In this document: positions 1 to 10,363 of the stretch, one piece after another | Numbering within the stretch: the stretch's first letter is position 1 | How the letters are laid out: each line of letters starts with the position of its first letter | Source of the DNA: Daphnia carinata | Taxonomy: Eukaryota; Arthropoda; Branchiopoda; Diplostraca; Daphniidae | DNA length: 64,000 nucleotides | Direction of reading: 5' to 3' | Assembly: GCF_022539665.2 (NCBI RefSeq) | Contig: NC_081334.1 | Coordinates: 9,368,700 to 9,432,699 of the forward strand | Translations under genes and position numbers: made by a program | Notes under the pieces: generated by a model | What the model was told of the DNA's origin: nothing | Seen by the model: the letters and a program-made list of their open reading frames with translations, nothing else | The model's database searches: none

Positions 1-79
1 TGGCCACTCGTCGTTTACGGTACATTAAATAAATAAATTATATCATGATTATGGTTAACGATTAAACTTTATATTCCAG

Positions 80-1473
80 TTACAAGAGAGCGAAAGGTTA
101 TGCCCGCCAATCCCGAAGATGACCCTTTCTTTCCTGTAGTGGGAGAAATTTCTTCCCACCAGCTGGTATCAGGGCGCCATCTTTGCTGGAACGGCCCAAG
201 ACCGTGCCCGGCACCTTCTGTTCTTTACCCCTACCATGAGCGCCAGCTAGAAGACTGCAAGACATGGTTTATGGACGCAACATTCTATTTTGTTGATGAA
301 CCCATCAAACAGGTGCGTTTAATTATCTTGATAATGTAACCAAATTTAATTTTAACCTATTTCTCTCTATATAGTTCTTCACGATCAATGGGTTCATCAA
401 AAACGACAAGAATGAAATAAAGCAAGTACCCTTATTGTTTTTGCGCGATGACCAGGAGAAGAGCAGCCGACTATAGCCCCGCTGTCTTCGAGAAGATAAA
501 GGTATAGATACTATCTCATTTACAAATAGTTTGTTATGTAAAAATAATAAATTTTATATTGTTATAGGATATAATCCCCCTTCCTAGAGTCCAGCGGATC
601 GTGACCGATTTCGAACGTGCTATATTTACGGCTGTCCGCAGGCACTTTGTGGATTGCCAGCACTTTGGCTGCAATTTCCACTGGTGCCAAGCCGTTCTGA
701 AAAAGGTCCGGGATCTTCACCTTGTCACCCTCTACAACAACAAGGGACCGAATCCAGTGCGAGACTTTGTGTTTCGCCTGCTATGCCTTGCATATCTTCC
801 AGGTAAATAGCACATAAATGTTATATTTAATTGTCATGAATAACATTTGTGAACTTTTTGTAGCTGGTAAAATTCCTGGTGTGTGTGACGCGTTGAAGAG
901 CTCAGCACCTAGCGAACTTCCAGCACTCATGGATTATATGGAGCGGAATTGGATTCGGGGCAAGTTGTGGACTCCTGAGAACTGGTCATGCTTCAACATC
1001 TTAACGCGTACCAATAAGGACTGTGAAGGAATGCACCACCAATGGAACAAGGTAATTTAAATTTGAACAATAATATGTAATGAATAATTAATAACAAAAA
1101 TGTTTGTAGTTGGCAGGCGGATCTAATTTAAAATTCTACAAGATTACAATGGTATTGCGGAAACTGGCCGAAGAAGTTTCCCTTACTAGCACGCTACTCT
1201 GCCATGACAAAATAAGGGCTCACCGGAAGAAAGAGACCCGTACTGTTCCAGCTTTGGGCGCGCTATCAAAATAATGAGCTATGTTTTCTAAATTTACAAG
1301 AAAAAAAATTTCCCTATAACTAATCATTGTTTTTGCAGCTATCTACAATGGATCTACTAGAAGAAATAGTTTTAGAGCTTAGATCATCTTTTCCCGCTAT
1401 TGTTTCCTCACATGCCCTTAATGTTGCTATAAATAATATTAATGATGAACTAGATATGTCTATAATTGAATAA
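80..1473 (+). pseudogene. Mutator-like (MULE) transposase remnant, about six exons
   Basis: Remnant of a DNA-transposon transposase of the MULE family (DDE/D recombinase). Exons read by eye: 80-312, 375-501, 568-802, 864-1051, 1110-about 1300 and 1339-1473, with GT-AG introns of 62, 66, 61 and 58 bp between the first five. The first exon ends in WFMDATFYFVDEPIKQ, which holds the first catalytic Asp region; exon 3 has VTDFERAIFTAV followed by GCNFHWCQAVLKK, matching the family's second Asp and the C/H motif. Exon 2 has a frameshift near 447, where a stop follows the frame encoding QVPLLFL and the family-like continuation lies in another frame. A second frame change occurs near 1255. AATAAA at 1536-1541 could be its poly(A) signal. 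The 5' end is outside the window. The assignment rests on motif pattern, not a search. Confidence 0.72.
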
Positions 1474-1541
1474 CATTTGTTTGTTTGTAACATGTATTTT
1501 ATTTGACGAATGTTTACCAATTAACATACCTTATAAATAAA

Positions 1542-2663
1542 CTTACATAATCTCAATTGACTTTTTATTTTAATGTAATATATAATGTAATACATTATGC
1601 TTGAATTATTACGATAATACTTGTTGTGCAAGCGACGACTAATGTGCCGATTGATGGTTTTGGTTCGTGGCCACAATTCCAGAGAATGATTGTTCTAAAA
1701 AAAATAAAATTGCAATAATTATACCAGTGTACTCCATGTAACTATAAATGAATTTACCTTGCATGTTTAAATCCTTCCAACCATTTACCAAACGAGTGAT
1801 ATGAGAAAGCAAAAGCTTTCAATTGTCCGGAAGAACGGTTTAAGAATTCGTTGATCAGAGCTCCCCTGTGAAAAAAGAAAATAAAATTAATGAAAAAGGC
1901 AAAAAAAGAACCCAGAACAAAAAACGTTAAACCGACCCGAGTAAACTGTAAAAAAATTGCCACGCAAAACCTACAAAGAAGAAAAAGAAGAAAAAAAAAA
2001 TTAGTAAAACATAAGCAAAGTTCAGTTGAAACACAATAAAAAAAAGTAAAAGCATTAGGTGACGTCAAGTATAGTTAGGTAGCATACCCATAATTTGCAG
2101 ATGTAATTAAATAACTATCGTAAATATTTCTAATCCTAGTCGGCCTGCGTCCCGACTAAGATATCTATTTAACTGAAGGTCCACCGGACCCGTCAGACAA
2201 TTGGTTTCACGACGACACTGTGAAACCAATCCCGATACCTGTGCCCATTGAGGTGACAAGTCTCAATGCCCTTACACTTAAATTAACAATGCCAGCACTC
2301 GAACCGTTGCCTATCCGTTCCGAGCCCGATACAATGTGTCCGGGTACGGCCCAGCACTAGTGAAATAGAAAATGTACTTACGGTTTGCGACTCCTTAGAA
2401 ACAATCTGCAGCTGGGCAGGAACTGGGCAGGCCGCTTGACACGAACAACAGATGATTAGCACATTCACGGCACATTCGAAGCACCGTCGACAACCTACAC
2501 CATGAAGATCTAAATACTGACTGGCTGAAATGCTGAAACCGCATGTGAAAATTGGGAAGTCAGAACTACCATTATTGCCATTTCAGGAGTATTACCTAAA
2601 CGCCAGTAATTGTTTTCTCCCAAAAATTCTTTCATAGAACAATTATTAAAAACCTCAGAAGAA
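1542..2663. other. Non-coding stretch, A-rich, with one perfect hairpin
   Basis: No credible gene seen. 1850-2060 is A-rich and only gives low-complexity reading frames. A perfect 11-bp inverted repeat (2200-2210 with 2220-2230, 9-nt loop) lies in a GC-richer patch. Confidence 0.6.
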
Positions 2664-2739
2664 ATGCAACCACGGAGAATCGAACATAGGACTACACATG
2701 TCACAGGTTAGAGCGCTACCGATATGGTAAGACTTGCTT
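2664..2739 (-). repeat. tRNA-like segment: tRNA pseudogene or head of a tRNA-derived SINE
   Basis: On the minus strand the segment has a perfect Pol III B-box, GTTCGATTC (2677-2685), and an A-box-like stretch ending TATCGGTAGCGC at tRNA-like spacing. Possible acceptor ends share only four of seven pairs (GCAA with TTGC) and the T and anticodon stems pair poorly. It is therefore not a functional tRNA. I see no clear SINE tail, so a plain tRNA pseudogene is equally possible. Confidence 0.4.
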
Positions 2740-3070
2740 GTTATTCGTTGCTGATAATTGTATGAGCAAGTACAACATGAGTGCAACTGGAAAAGTTATT
2801 TGTGCACTAAAAAGTAAGAAAAATTTAATAAATATTTCTGGTGTGGCCGTTGTAGTATTTTATTAAATGAACTATATTAGATATAACATATTTAATGGTC
2901 CCCTGCAATTTAAATTAAAATAGGATAAACGATAAATGTTTGGTGAACCATTTAAGTTATGAGTTAACACCATCGGCTTTTTACAAAGGGAAATGGATAT
3001 AAGCCGACGCTCTTACGCAATATGTTGCCTACCGAATTGGAGGCATATCGTTCCTATTGGAATAAAATAA
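2740..3070. other. Non-coding, AT-rich
   Basis: No gene or clear signal seen between the tRNA-like segment and the palindromic repeat. Confidence 0.55.
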
Positions 3071-3240
3071 AATAAATAGGACTATTTCTAAGGAGAAATA
3101 GGATTGATGCCGAGGAGAAATGGGACTGATGCCATGGAGAAATAGGACTGTCCTAAAAGTTTTAAAAAGTCAGTCCTATTTCTCCGGTAGAAATAGTACT
3201 TGATATTTTCAGTCCTATTTCGTTTTGTCCTATTTCACCG
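3071..3240. repeat. Palindromic repeat of GAAATAGGACTG words, copy A (MITE-like)
   Basis: Repeated words GAAATAGGACTG and their complement CAGTCCTATTTC are arranged around a short asymmetric core (ATGCCATGG, CTAAAAGTTTTA). The right end reads CCTATTTCACCGCC. The same family recurs at 18151-18360 with the asymmetric core inverted. This copy lacks the terminal GGTGAAATAGG at its left edge and looks truncated. The foldback shape fits a MITE or Foldback-like non-autonomous element. Confidence 0.7.
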
Positions 3241-3244
3241 CCAA

Positions 3245-4035
3245 TCACATACTAGGAAGAGTACGAATCCAATCACTGATGGTTATTATTTTCAATTTGT
3301 CGAACCATGAGAACATGTGGCTCATTTGATTTTCTTGCTGTTCTGACATTACTATATCTCCAACAGAATTGGAGTTTCTTTCATGCATTCTACTTACTAG
3401 GTCATTCTGGATATTCAATTGCTCCATCTCCATTGTTTCGTGTACTGGATGGCTTTTAAGCGAGAAGTCGAAATCATTAAGATAGAGTTCTTCAAATTCC
3501 GTAATAAGGTCTAGGTTAGGCATGTGAATGCTAGGTTTCTGACGTACCCAATCTCCTGCCGTGGAGTTATGTTCCCAGGTGTGTGGATTTCCATTTAAAT
3601 TTACTAAAGGTGTTTTCCAAACAATCGGAGTTAGGATGAATTGACCATCTGTCTGTTCCATGGCACAGTTCTTTTCCTTCGTAAGTAAAGAGTTATTGAA
3701 ACCACATTTGTTTTCATTTGCCGAGATAAAATTCTTTTGCTTCGCATTGTGGAAGTGCCATTGATTGATCGAAACCTTGTAGTCTCGTGCAGATCGGTAA
3801 ACCTTAACGACGCTGCAGCTAACATTCCGTTGGTTTGTGCTAAGATAACTGCCTTTGTCAGCTTCAGGCTTAGAAGTTGTAGTGATTGTTGAAGCTGGAA
3901 GGCTTTAGGGGTTGTCGTAGATCTAGTAGTAGTGGTTGGTTTAGTGCTTGTTGACGTGATTATCGGTTTTGGTAGTTGAAGGGGTTTTGTCGAGGAAGAT
4001 GTCATACTGGGTTTAGTTGTAACGTTTTGTGTCAT
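3245..4035 (-). pseudogene. Env-position region of element 1, 3' part
   Basis: Two overlapping frames (134 and 138 codons) lie at the downstream end of element 1. The upstream part is Thr/Ser/Pro-rich (many TTT, STKP and TTTR words), as in mucin-like stalks. The downstream part is a mixed acidic sequence without a convincing transmembrane segment. A frame change joins them near 3640. The position after integrase is where Gypsy-type elements carry an env-like gene, but I recognise no family, so function is inferred from place only. The last stop is a few bases from the GAAATAGGACTG repeat. Confidence 0.35.
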
Positions 4036-4089
4036 TGTTGGTTTGTTGGCTGCTGTGTTTTGTGAACTGACTTAATTGTAGTCCTGCTT

Positions 4090-4737
4090 CTACTGTTGTT
4101 TTTCCCGTTGTTCCCAATGTTGCTTTATTGTGGGCTTCGTAGTTGTTGTAGCGCTTGTCGTTGTTGTGGATTTTTCCGTTGTGGGCGTGGATTTTTCCGT
4201 TGTAGGCGGGGCAGGGGGTGTGGCTAATGTTTCGTTCTTTTCTGATTGGTTTTTGATTTTTCTTTTCATTAGTGGCGGTTGAGATGGGAGTGTTTTCCCG
4301 TCCAATGACTGTTGAGTGTGAAGTGCTATGATTGCTACCGCCGATAGCGTCCGTATTTGGTGTGGGTTGCGGTATTCGAAGCTAAAGTGTTGTTTTTGAC
4401 TGGAGCCGTGGCAATGCCCCAGACTCACTCGACCTACTCTCTGTGTTAGACACTTTCTATCTGATGCAGGTGAATGTAACCCAGTTCTATCTGTTGCCAT
4501 GAGCTCGCCTGTGTGCTCGAATGATTCCGTGATACACATATCGCTGTTCTGTAATCGTATCGTTTGGTCAACGATGTATTCGAATTCTGATCCTGATGGA
4601 AGTGGATCATCGTTGTTGAGACGAAAGTGAGCAGTTAATGGGTTACTTTCTCCAGGTTTGTAGGTTATGTATATCGTTGCGTTGTATACTATATACCGTT
4701 CTTTTTCCTCGATTCCGATTGCTTGTTCATGTCCCAT
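4090..4737 (-). pseudogene. Env-position region of element 1, 215-codon open frame with Thr-rich tail
   Basis: Open frame starting at an ATG (4737) after an in-frame stop. The N-terminal two thirds looks like a folded domain (YIVYNATIYITYK, several potential N-glycosylation and Cys positions). It then turns into TTEKSTPTTEKST-type Thr-rich sequence. The Thr-rich character continues in another frame below 4035, suggesting a frameshift around 4040-4090. Not recognised as a known family; could be a retroelement surface protein or a captured secreted host protein. Confidence 0.4.
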
Positions 4738-4766
4738 TCTTATTTATCTCCAGGCGTACGAAATGC

Positions 4767-4773
4767 TATATAA
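4767..4773 (+). promoter_or_regulatory. TATA box candidate (TATATAA)
   Basis: TATATAA lies 51 bp upstream of an ATG at 4818, with initiator-like TTCAGC at 4808-4813. This is antisense to element 1. Weak evidence, from sequence words only. Confidence 0.25.
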
Positions 4774-4817
4774 ACGTTTACCAGTGTCTGCGTCTTCGAT
4801 AGAAGTGTTCAGCAAAC

Positions 4818-4925
4818 ATGCAACTTCTTGCTGAATTGATCATTTTTGCTTCGATTGTTGGAGTTCTCTATAGTCCTTGCACACTGATGTATCCAGGTTG
4901 GTATTTTGTAAGCATGTATTTCTAG
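4818..4925 (+). CDS. Candidate 35-codon ORF with signal-peptide-like start
   Basis: Runs ATG to TAG and encodes MQLLAELIIFASIVGVLYS, a good hydrophobic leader, then a short Cys/Tyr-containing tail. A GT donor inside it (ATCCAG/GTTGG, 4896) could splice to an exon after ACTATCCTTGTAG near 4957. It sits antisense inside the env-position region of element 1. It may be a chance ORF; only the leader plus TATA arrangement makes it worth listing. Confidence 0.2.
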   Translation: MQLLAELIIFASIVGVLYSPCTLMYPGWYFVSMYF

Positions 4926-5137
4926 TTGGTTTGAACATCTCGTACACTATCCTTGTAGTTTCCGGAAGAAAAATTAGGTACGTGAGTGTATGCTCCACAA
5001 CTTTGTAACCTTGTGGTGTGATATCTTCATTCGTTTGCTTAGAACGAAATCTCGATCTGTCGATTGGTGTCGTAAAGTCAAGCTGGCATTTTTCGTAAAT
5101 GGTATTCTTGGGAAATTGAGATATCCGTTTCTTTTAA

Positions 5138-5900
5138 TCAACGTTTGCGAGTATGAATTATTGTTGTTCTATCTCCCCACACAATTGTGTTTTGATTCTG
5201 AATGAAGTGTCCTTCTTGCTGGGTGGTGTTCAACGGTCCGAAAGGGCTTTCAATTGGGTCGTCTGGTTTTTCCTGTCGTAGCGTGATTTGATCCGCTACG
5301 CTGAGGGTATGGTATTTTTGCGGCATACCATTTCTTCGCCTGACGGAGTTGTTGTTCCTTGTTAGATGTCTGGCCTGTATGTTATTATCACCACACTTCT
5401 TGTCGTTTACTATTTTCCAGCATTTTAGAGGGCTTATTAGTTTTAGTTTCTTGGGAATACACTGCGTCGAAGGATCCCATCCAAAATGATCCCGTTATCT
5501 TCTTCTTCGTATTGGTCCATTGTCTACACGTCCAACCTTTCCCAGAATCTGCTGGTTTCTGCTTCGTCGTTAAAGTGTATAAAGTGGATTTCTTGGGTAA
5601 GTGTGATGTATCAGTTTTCTTGTTGTTGCAGTAGTATGGTGCTTTTATATCTAAAATTCCTCGTTCGTTATTCATGTATGCAGGTTCATTTGGAATGGGA
5701 AAGAAGACTTGTACGACGTGTGTATATGCTTCTTCCTGTTTCTTGTTGCTCGATGCTCACACGTTCCAGCGGTAATCTGTCTTTCGTTGGTATTGAAGTG
5801 TTTTCTTGGTCTTCCTGGTCCTCGTCGTATTATTTAATTTTCGGTGTTTTTGCCACATGTGCTGTTCCTTCTGTTTTTAAGTTTCTTGGGTCGTAAAGTT
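5138..5900 (-). pseudogene. Env-position region of element 1, 5' part
   Basis: Two minus-strand frames follow the integrase. The upstream one (5388-5675) contains paired Trp/Cys motifs (GWTCRQWTN, then GSFWMGSFD), which look like a disulfide-rich ectodomain. The downstream one (5138-5326) is unremarkable. Frames are broken between 5326 and 5388 and around 5680-5900. Family not recognised; assignment as env-like is by position after pol. Confidence 0.35.
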
Positions 5901-5927
5901 TTAGGCGATTGATGTGTAATACTGATT

Positions 5928-6560
5928 TTAGTTTTTTATTGTTGACGTCTTGGATCTCGTAGATGTGTCTGAGAAACATTTGGTGATTTTGAATGGTCCA
6001 TTCCACCTGTTGATGAATTTTTCGGCAGTTAGCGGGGCTTTCAATAGCACAAAGTTACCGATGTTATATTTGATCGCTGTTGTTCCTTCATCATAGTATC
6101 GTTTTTGTTTTGTCTGTGCCCGGAATAGGTGTTCTTCGCCAATTGCTGGAGCCTTCTTCCATTGACGCGAGTACATTACACTGATGTTTTCGTTTGTTTC
6201 GTACCGTCTGTCCATTTTGATGTCGTTTGTGGGCACAGGTTGTCTCCTGAAGAATAGGAAGAATGGTCATTGCAGCTGATTGCTTTGCTGTGTTATAAGC
6301 GAAAGTGACGAATGATGATATTTGTCCAAATTTTCGGGTTCGTCCGTAACATAACAAGCTAACATGTCGCATAGGGTCCTGTTGAATCGTTCTACTAATC
6401 CGTCTATTGGTATGATGATGGGGATGGTAAGCAGCGTTCTTAGTTCTTCGATTTTTGAATAATTTGCAAATTTCTGGATTAAGCTCGACAGAAAGTTAGT
6501 TCCTTGATCTGTTAGGACGACTTCAGGGAGCCGCATTTGTCAGTTCTGATTAACCAAGAC
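5928..6560 (-). pseudogene. Element 1 integrase core and C-terminus (Gypsy type), frameshifted
   Basis: Retroviral-type integrase that would insert the element cDNA. Visible pieces: VVLTDQGTNFLSSLIQKF (second catalytic Asp), then GLVERFNRTLCDML (catalytic Glu), FVTFAYNTAKQ in another frame, and a C-terminal part with NFVLLKAPL and FINRWNGPFKI, like the GPY/F end of Gypsy integrases. At least two frame changes (near 6270-6300 and 6370) separate them. The zinc-binding HHCC domain is not seen upstream: the sequence passes from RT tail to integrase core within about 50-100 bp. Confidence 0.75.
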
Positions 6561-6561
6561 T

Positions 6562-7356
6562 TTAGCACTGCTTCTGGGCAATTTGATCTCTCATTGGCAC
6601 TGTGTAAAAACAAACACCTGGTATAATCTGATAGGACTGAAATATACCTGTATCACTTTGCGCTTTCTTGAATTGACGCAATATCCATTGCGTCCCTTCG
6701 TTCCTCTCCCCATTTCTACTCGGCTGATTTTCTCGTGAGCGCCGCCAGTGGGAGGGCTTCATCGGCAAAAGCCCGGATGAATTTCCTGTAATAACTAGTC
6801 AAACCTAAAAATGAGCTCAATTCTTTCACGTTTTTGGGGGCTGGGTATTAATTGATTGCTTCTAGCTTTTTCGTGCTCGGTGTTACTTCTTTTTCCAAAC
6901 AATGTATCCTATATAATCTAACTCTTCTTTTGAAAAAATTTTGTTCTTTCTTCTTAGCTTGAGTCCTGCGTCTTTAAACTTAAACATTGTTTCCAGATGC
7001 ATCACGTGTTCTGTAATGTTATTACTGAACACTATGTCATCGAGGTAAACCAATACAGTTATAGAACGATACCGATTGCAAGATGTTATTCATTGCTCGT
7101 TGAAAAGTGCTTGGTGCGTTTGTTGAGCAGAGTGGCATTCGATTAAATTCGTATGGTCCAAATCCACAAATGAAGGCGGTTTTGTGTTTGTCGCAAACAC
7201 ATAAAAAGTAAACGGAAGTAAACTCATCCGCTCAATGCGTCAATGGTGTCAATTCTTGGTAATGGATATTTATCTCTGACGATTATTTTGTTTAATGCCC
7301 TATAATCAATACACAAACACATTTCCCCATCTTTTCGGGTACCATTACAATCGTGT
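6562..7356 (-). pseudogene. Element 1 reverse transcriptase, 3' two thirds
   Basis: Reading down from 7356 in changing frames: TIVMVPEK, a CIDYRALNK-like motif, [17 protein letters not shown], then FGPYEFNRMPLCSTNAPSTF. Next come a degenerate Y-x-D-D region near 7050, LDYIGYIV-like sequence and a thumb-like segment (SSFLGLTSYYRKFI-like across frames). These are standard Ty3/Gypsy RT blocks. Stops and frame shifts are frequent. Element 2 is inserted just before TIVMVPEK. RNase H should follow but is absent apart from its first residues. Confidence 0.75.
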
Positions 7357-7490
7357 TGTAAGTTGGGGATTCACGCTCAATAAAAAAAAAAAGACGGTCG
7401 AGGGGCGAGTTCGAGTCACAAGGTGTATATCTCTCGCAATCACGCAGACACAGTTTAACACAGGGGAATAATAGGGTACACACACGATAC
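7357..7490 (-). repeat. 3' LTR of element 2
   Basis: Matches 12219-12351 through CGCTCAATAAAA, GGCGAGTTCGAGTCACAAGG, CTCGCAATCACGCAGACACA, GTTTAACACAGGGGAATAAT and ACACACGATAC. The left edge is TGTAAGTTGGGGA here and TGTAATGGGGA in the partner. Exact ends are uncertain by a few bases, and no clean target duplication was found. Confidence 0.8.
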
Positions 7491-7499
7491 GCGAGCCCA

Positions 7500-7766
7500 C
7501 GCTACAGAAAGAACAAGACATCACGAAAATTTTAACACTATTTCCCAGCCGTGGCCACCAAAACCTACTCTTAATTTTTGCTAAAGTTCTTTCAATACCC
7601 TGGTGCCCAGATGAGGGAGCTCATGGCACGCTTCTAAAACCTTTCTACGGAGGATGGAGGGAACGACAAGGAGGAATTTCTTGCCAGAGCGCCTATTTTT
7701 CTTAAATAAAACTATACTGCGAATAATGAGCTCTTGGGAAATATTACAGGGAGTAGGAATGTCTAA
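7500..7766 (-). pseudogene. Element 2 integrase, zinc-binding (HHCC) domain only
   Basis: Minus-strand frames give VVPSILRRKVLEACHELPHLG, then FWWPRL and SVKIFVMSCSFC. This is the His-His-Cys-Cys domain that opens Gypsy integrases (H...H...WP...C..C). One or two frame changes occur. The DDE core that should follow is absent, because the LTR starts soon after. The copy could not encode its own integration enzyme. Confidence 0.7.
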
Positions 7767-8400
7767 TGCTTCAAAAAAAAAATTTCAGCTGGCCGTCTTT
7801 CTGCTGCAAGAGGGCGAGCTCTCGTGAGGAAAAACCCACTTTGGGCTCTCTTACGGTCGCACAGAGTGTCTCGGAATCAAGGGCTGTTGTCAAGACTTCG
7901 ACCGGATTCCTAGACAGCGTGTCTGCGACGATATTGTCGGTCCCATTCAGGTGATAAATCGTAAATTGAACTCCTGTAGTTCGAGAACTCACCTAGCAAA
8001 CTTCCCTTCAAATCTTTCTTCCCCATCATCCACTTGACGGCGGAGCTATCCGGCTTGACAAAAAGTGTCTGCCATAGACATACGTGCGCAACTTTTTCAG
8101 CGCCCACCTCACCGCAAAGCACTCCAACTCACTGGCGTGATAGCGCGTGTCAGTATCCGACAGCCTTCTGCTAATAAAGGTCACAGGTCGGTGTCCTTTA
8201 CCAGCATCTTGTGTCAATACTGCTCCAAGTCCAGTCTAACTTGCGTCGGTCTGACTGGTGACTTCCAGAGCATCATCGAAATGAGCCAGAACAGGAGCAG
8301 TCGTGAGACGCTCAATGATAATGTTCTTTGCGCCTTCATGACTCTCCGTCCACCTCCACTCAAAATTCTTTTGGGGAGTACGCAAAGGGTGAGCTAATGC
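7767..8400 (-). pseudogene. Element 2 RNase H and connection
   Basis: The RNase H of Gypsy pol degrades the RNA strand during reverse transcription. Visible: APVLAHFDDALEVTSQTDAS, followed at once by a stop (near 8240), then GLGAVLTQD, RPVTFISRRLSDTDTRYHASELECFAVRWAL, KKLRTYVYGRHF, and after frame changes IYHLNGTDNIVADTLSRNP. These are the TDAS, E and NxxADxLSR landmarks of the domain. The stop after TDAS and two frameshifts disable it. Confidence 0.8.
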
Positions 8401-9160
8401 CGCAAAACCTGAGACAAAACGCCAATAGTACGACGCGAGTCCCAGAAATCCTCATAACCTGATTCAAATTCGTCACGAGGCATACACGTCAAGGCGCGCA
8501 CCTTCTCCTTCCGGGCGGATTCCTTCCGCATCGATAATGTGTCCTAAATGGGACACCTTGTGGCTCCGAAAACGCATTTTCGATGCTGAGGGTCAAATTT
8601 GCTCTCTCTAGGGCGGTTAATACCAGCTATAGGCGTACCAAGTGCTCCTCAAACGTTCGGCCAAACACCAAGATGTCGTCTAGATAAACTAGACACATGC
8701 GTCACTTCAAGCCGGCCAAAACACGATCCATCAAGCTTTGGAACGTCGCGGGAGCATTGCTCAACCCAAACGGCAAACACGTAAACTGGTAGTGACCATC
8801 GGGAGTGACAAACGTTGTCTTCTCCCGGTCCTCTAGGGCTACGGGCACCTGCCAATACCCACTGGCTAGGTCCAAACATGAGAAAAATTGAGCGCCGGCG
8901 AGTCTGTCCAAGATATCGTCAATCCGAAGCATCGGATAGACGTCGCGCTTAATTACCGCGTTAAGTCGCCGAAAATCGATACAGAACCGAATATCTCCCG
9001 ACTTTGCCGCCGGACTAGAACGACGGGGGGAAATCCAAGGACGAAACGATCCCTCCACCACACCGTCTTCCAACATTTCTTCCACTTTCGGCAATAACCT
9101 GGCGCTCAAAACGCCGACACTCTATATGGGGCGGATTTGATGGGACGCTCACCTCCCGTG
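8401..9160 (-). pseudogene. Element 2 reverse transcriptase
   Basis: RT of the Ty3/Gypsy group. From 9109 downward a frame of about 135 codons has IRFCIDFRRLNAVIKRDVYP, LASGYWQVPV, TTFVTPDGHYQFTCLPFG and NAPATFQ. It then hits a stop near 8702 before LVYLDDILVFG (YLDD catalytic pair at 8672-8686), which is still in the same broad reading. Arg replaces part of the usual SSPVVLVRKK stretch because of a frame change near 9030. Otherwise the catalytic motifs are intact. Confidence 0.85.
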
Positions 9161-10130
9161 TCAATGTGGTGGACAACCTCGGTGGTATGACGAATCTCCC
9201 TTTTGGACGGCGGGAAGCAGGCTCGCTTACGCTCGAGCATTGTCAGCAGCGATTTCATTGGGACGTATCTAATGCTTCCCCGACTGTCACTTGCGAGTTA
9301 GTTCTACTTCTCGCTCTTCCGGATGCACGGTGGCGCATTCCTCCGATACCCTTTCTGTAACTGTAGACAGCATAGTGCCTTCATCCATCTCAGCTCAAAG
9401 AGAAAAGCCGTCGAATTCAATTGCAATTCCACGGTGGAATAATTGACAAGGGAATTTCCGTCAGCCCGTTATTGACAGAGACGACGCTCGCGGGTATCAC
9501 CGTTCTTTCCCAGGTTTCGCGCAGCAGTTAAATTTGACATATGCTGTCCCGGATATATCCGCCGGAAACCCCCCCCCTTGCGAAAACGAGCGAATTGGAT
9601 GGGACCGCCAATCCATCCGCTTTTACCGGCATCCAGTCCCGTCGTTTGGATGGCGATTCCTCCGCGAAGGACTCTGTGAGCCCATCACTAACGTCAAGAT
9701 ATTCCTCATTCCTCCGTTCTTCCTCCAACAAATTTGCCGCCCTCCCCATCTCCCCGTTATCATACACACTTCTTCCGACCATCGCACCTTCTTTTTCTCC
9801 TTCGCCCAAACTTCCTCTACTTGACTTCCTTTTGCCTTCTTCGATTTCATTGCACCCCTTATTTAAATCTCCCTCGATTAACCCTATATCCTCCCTTTTG
9901 ACATCCTTTTCTTCTACATTACTTTTTCCCCCTATTTTACATCCCTCCCTAGTTCCCTGCGCCTTCGATTCCTTAATTTCCTCTTCATGTAACCCTTCCC
10001 CGACTAATTCAATTCTCCCTCCCCTTACTACAATGTTGGTTTTACTATTTACAATCCAGTCGACACTCATGGACCGCTCCCTAGCGGTCCTTAGAACAGT
10101 TACGGACGATAGGGTTATAAAACTGTCCTT
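9161..10130 (-). pseudogene. Element 2 pol, protease-to-RT spacer with an acidic/Lys-rich linker
   Basis: Starts with SVDWIVNSKTNIVVRGGRIE, like the 'GxDWI' block that follows the protease in Gypsy polyproteins. A 120-residue highly charged stretch follows (EEERRNEEY, EEEIKESKAQ, EGEKEGAMV), with no recognisable domain. 9161-9527 contains the approach to RT in other frames. The strongly strand-biased C/T composition on the + strand reflects this Glu/Lys/Gly-rich linker. Confidence 0.6.
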
Positions 10131-10363
10131 CTATTTGATGGGTAATGGTAAGGACCCCTCTACTCGTACAACCTTGTTATCGACTCCTCTTAACTTAGTT
10201 TTTGTGGCTTTCTTCAGCGGATCTAAAAATTTACGGACGACGCTTAGCCGTACGGCACTGACGCTAGCGCCCGAGTCGACAAATGCTGCTACTTCACCTA
10301 CACTCTTTATCCACACCTTGATAAGAGGCAAGGCTGGTCGACTTGCAATCACAAAAAATCCCT
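10131..10363 (-). pseudogene. Element 2 aspartic protease
   Basis: Retropepsin-type processing protease. The frame has FVDSGASVSAVRLSVVRKF with the catalytic D-S-G-A (codons at 10264-10278), then KLRGVDNKVVRVEGS and a C-terminal block. The first part overlaps the zinc-knuckle frame at 10364-10454, as expected where Gag runs into Pol. No stop was seen inside the short domain itself. Confidence 0.75.

Noticed and set aside
1754-2068. 104-codon minus-strand ORF rich in Phe and Leu
   Set aside because: It arises from A-rich low-complexity DNA on the + strand; no protein-like pattern.
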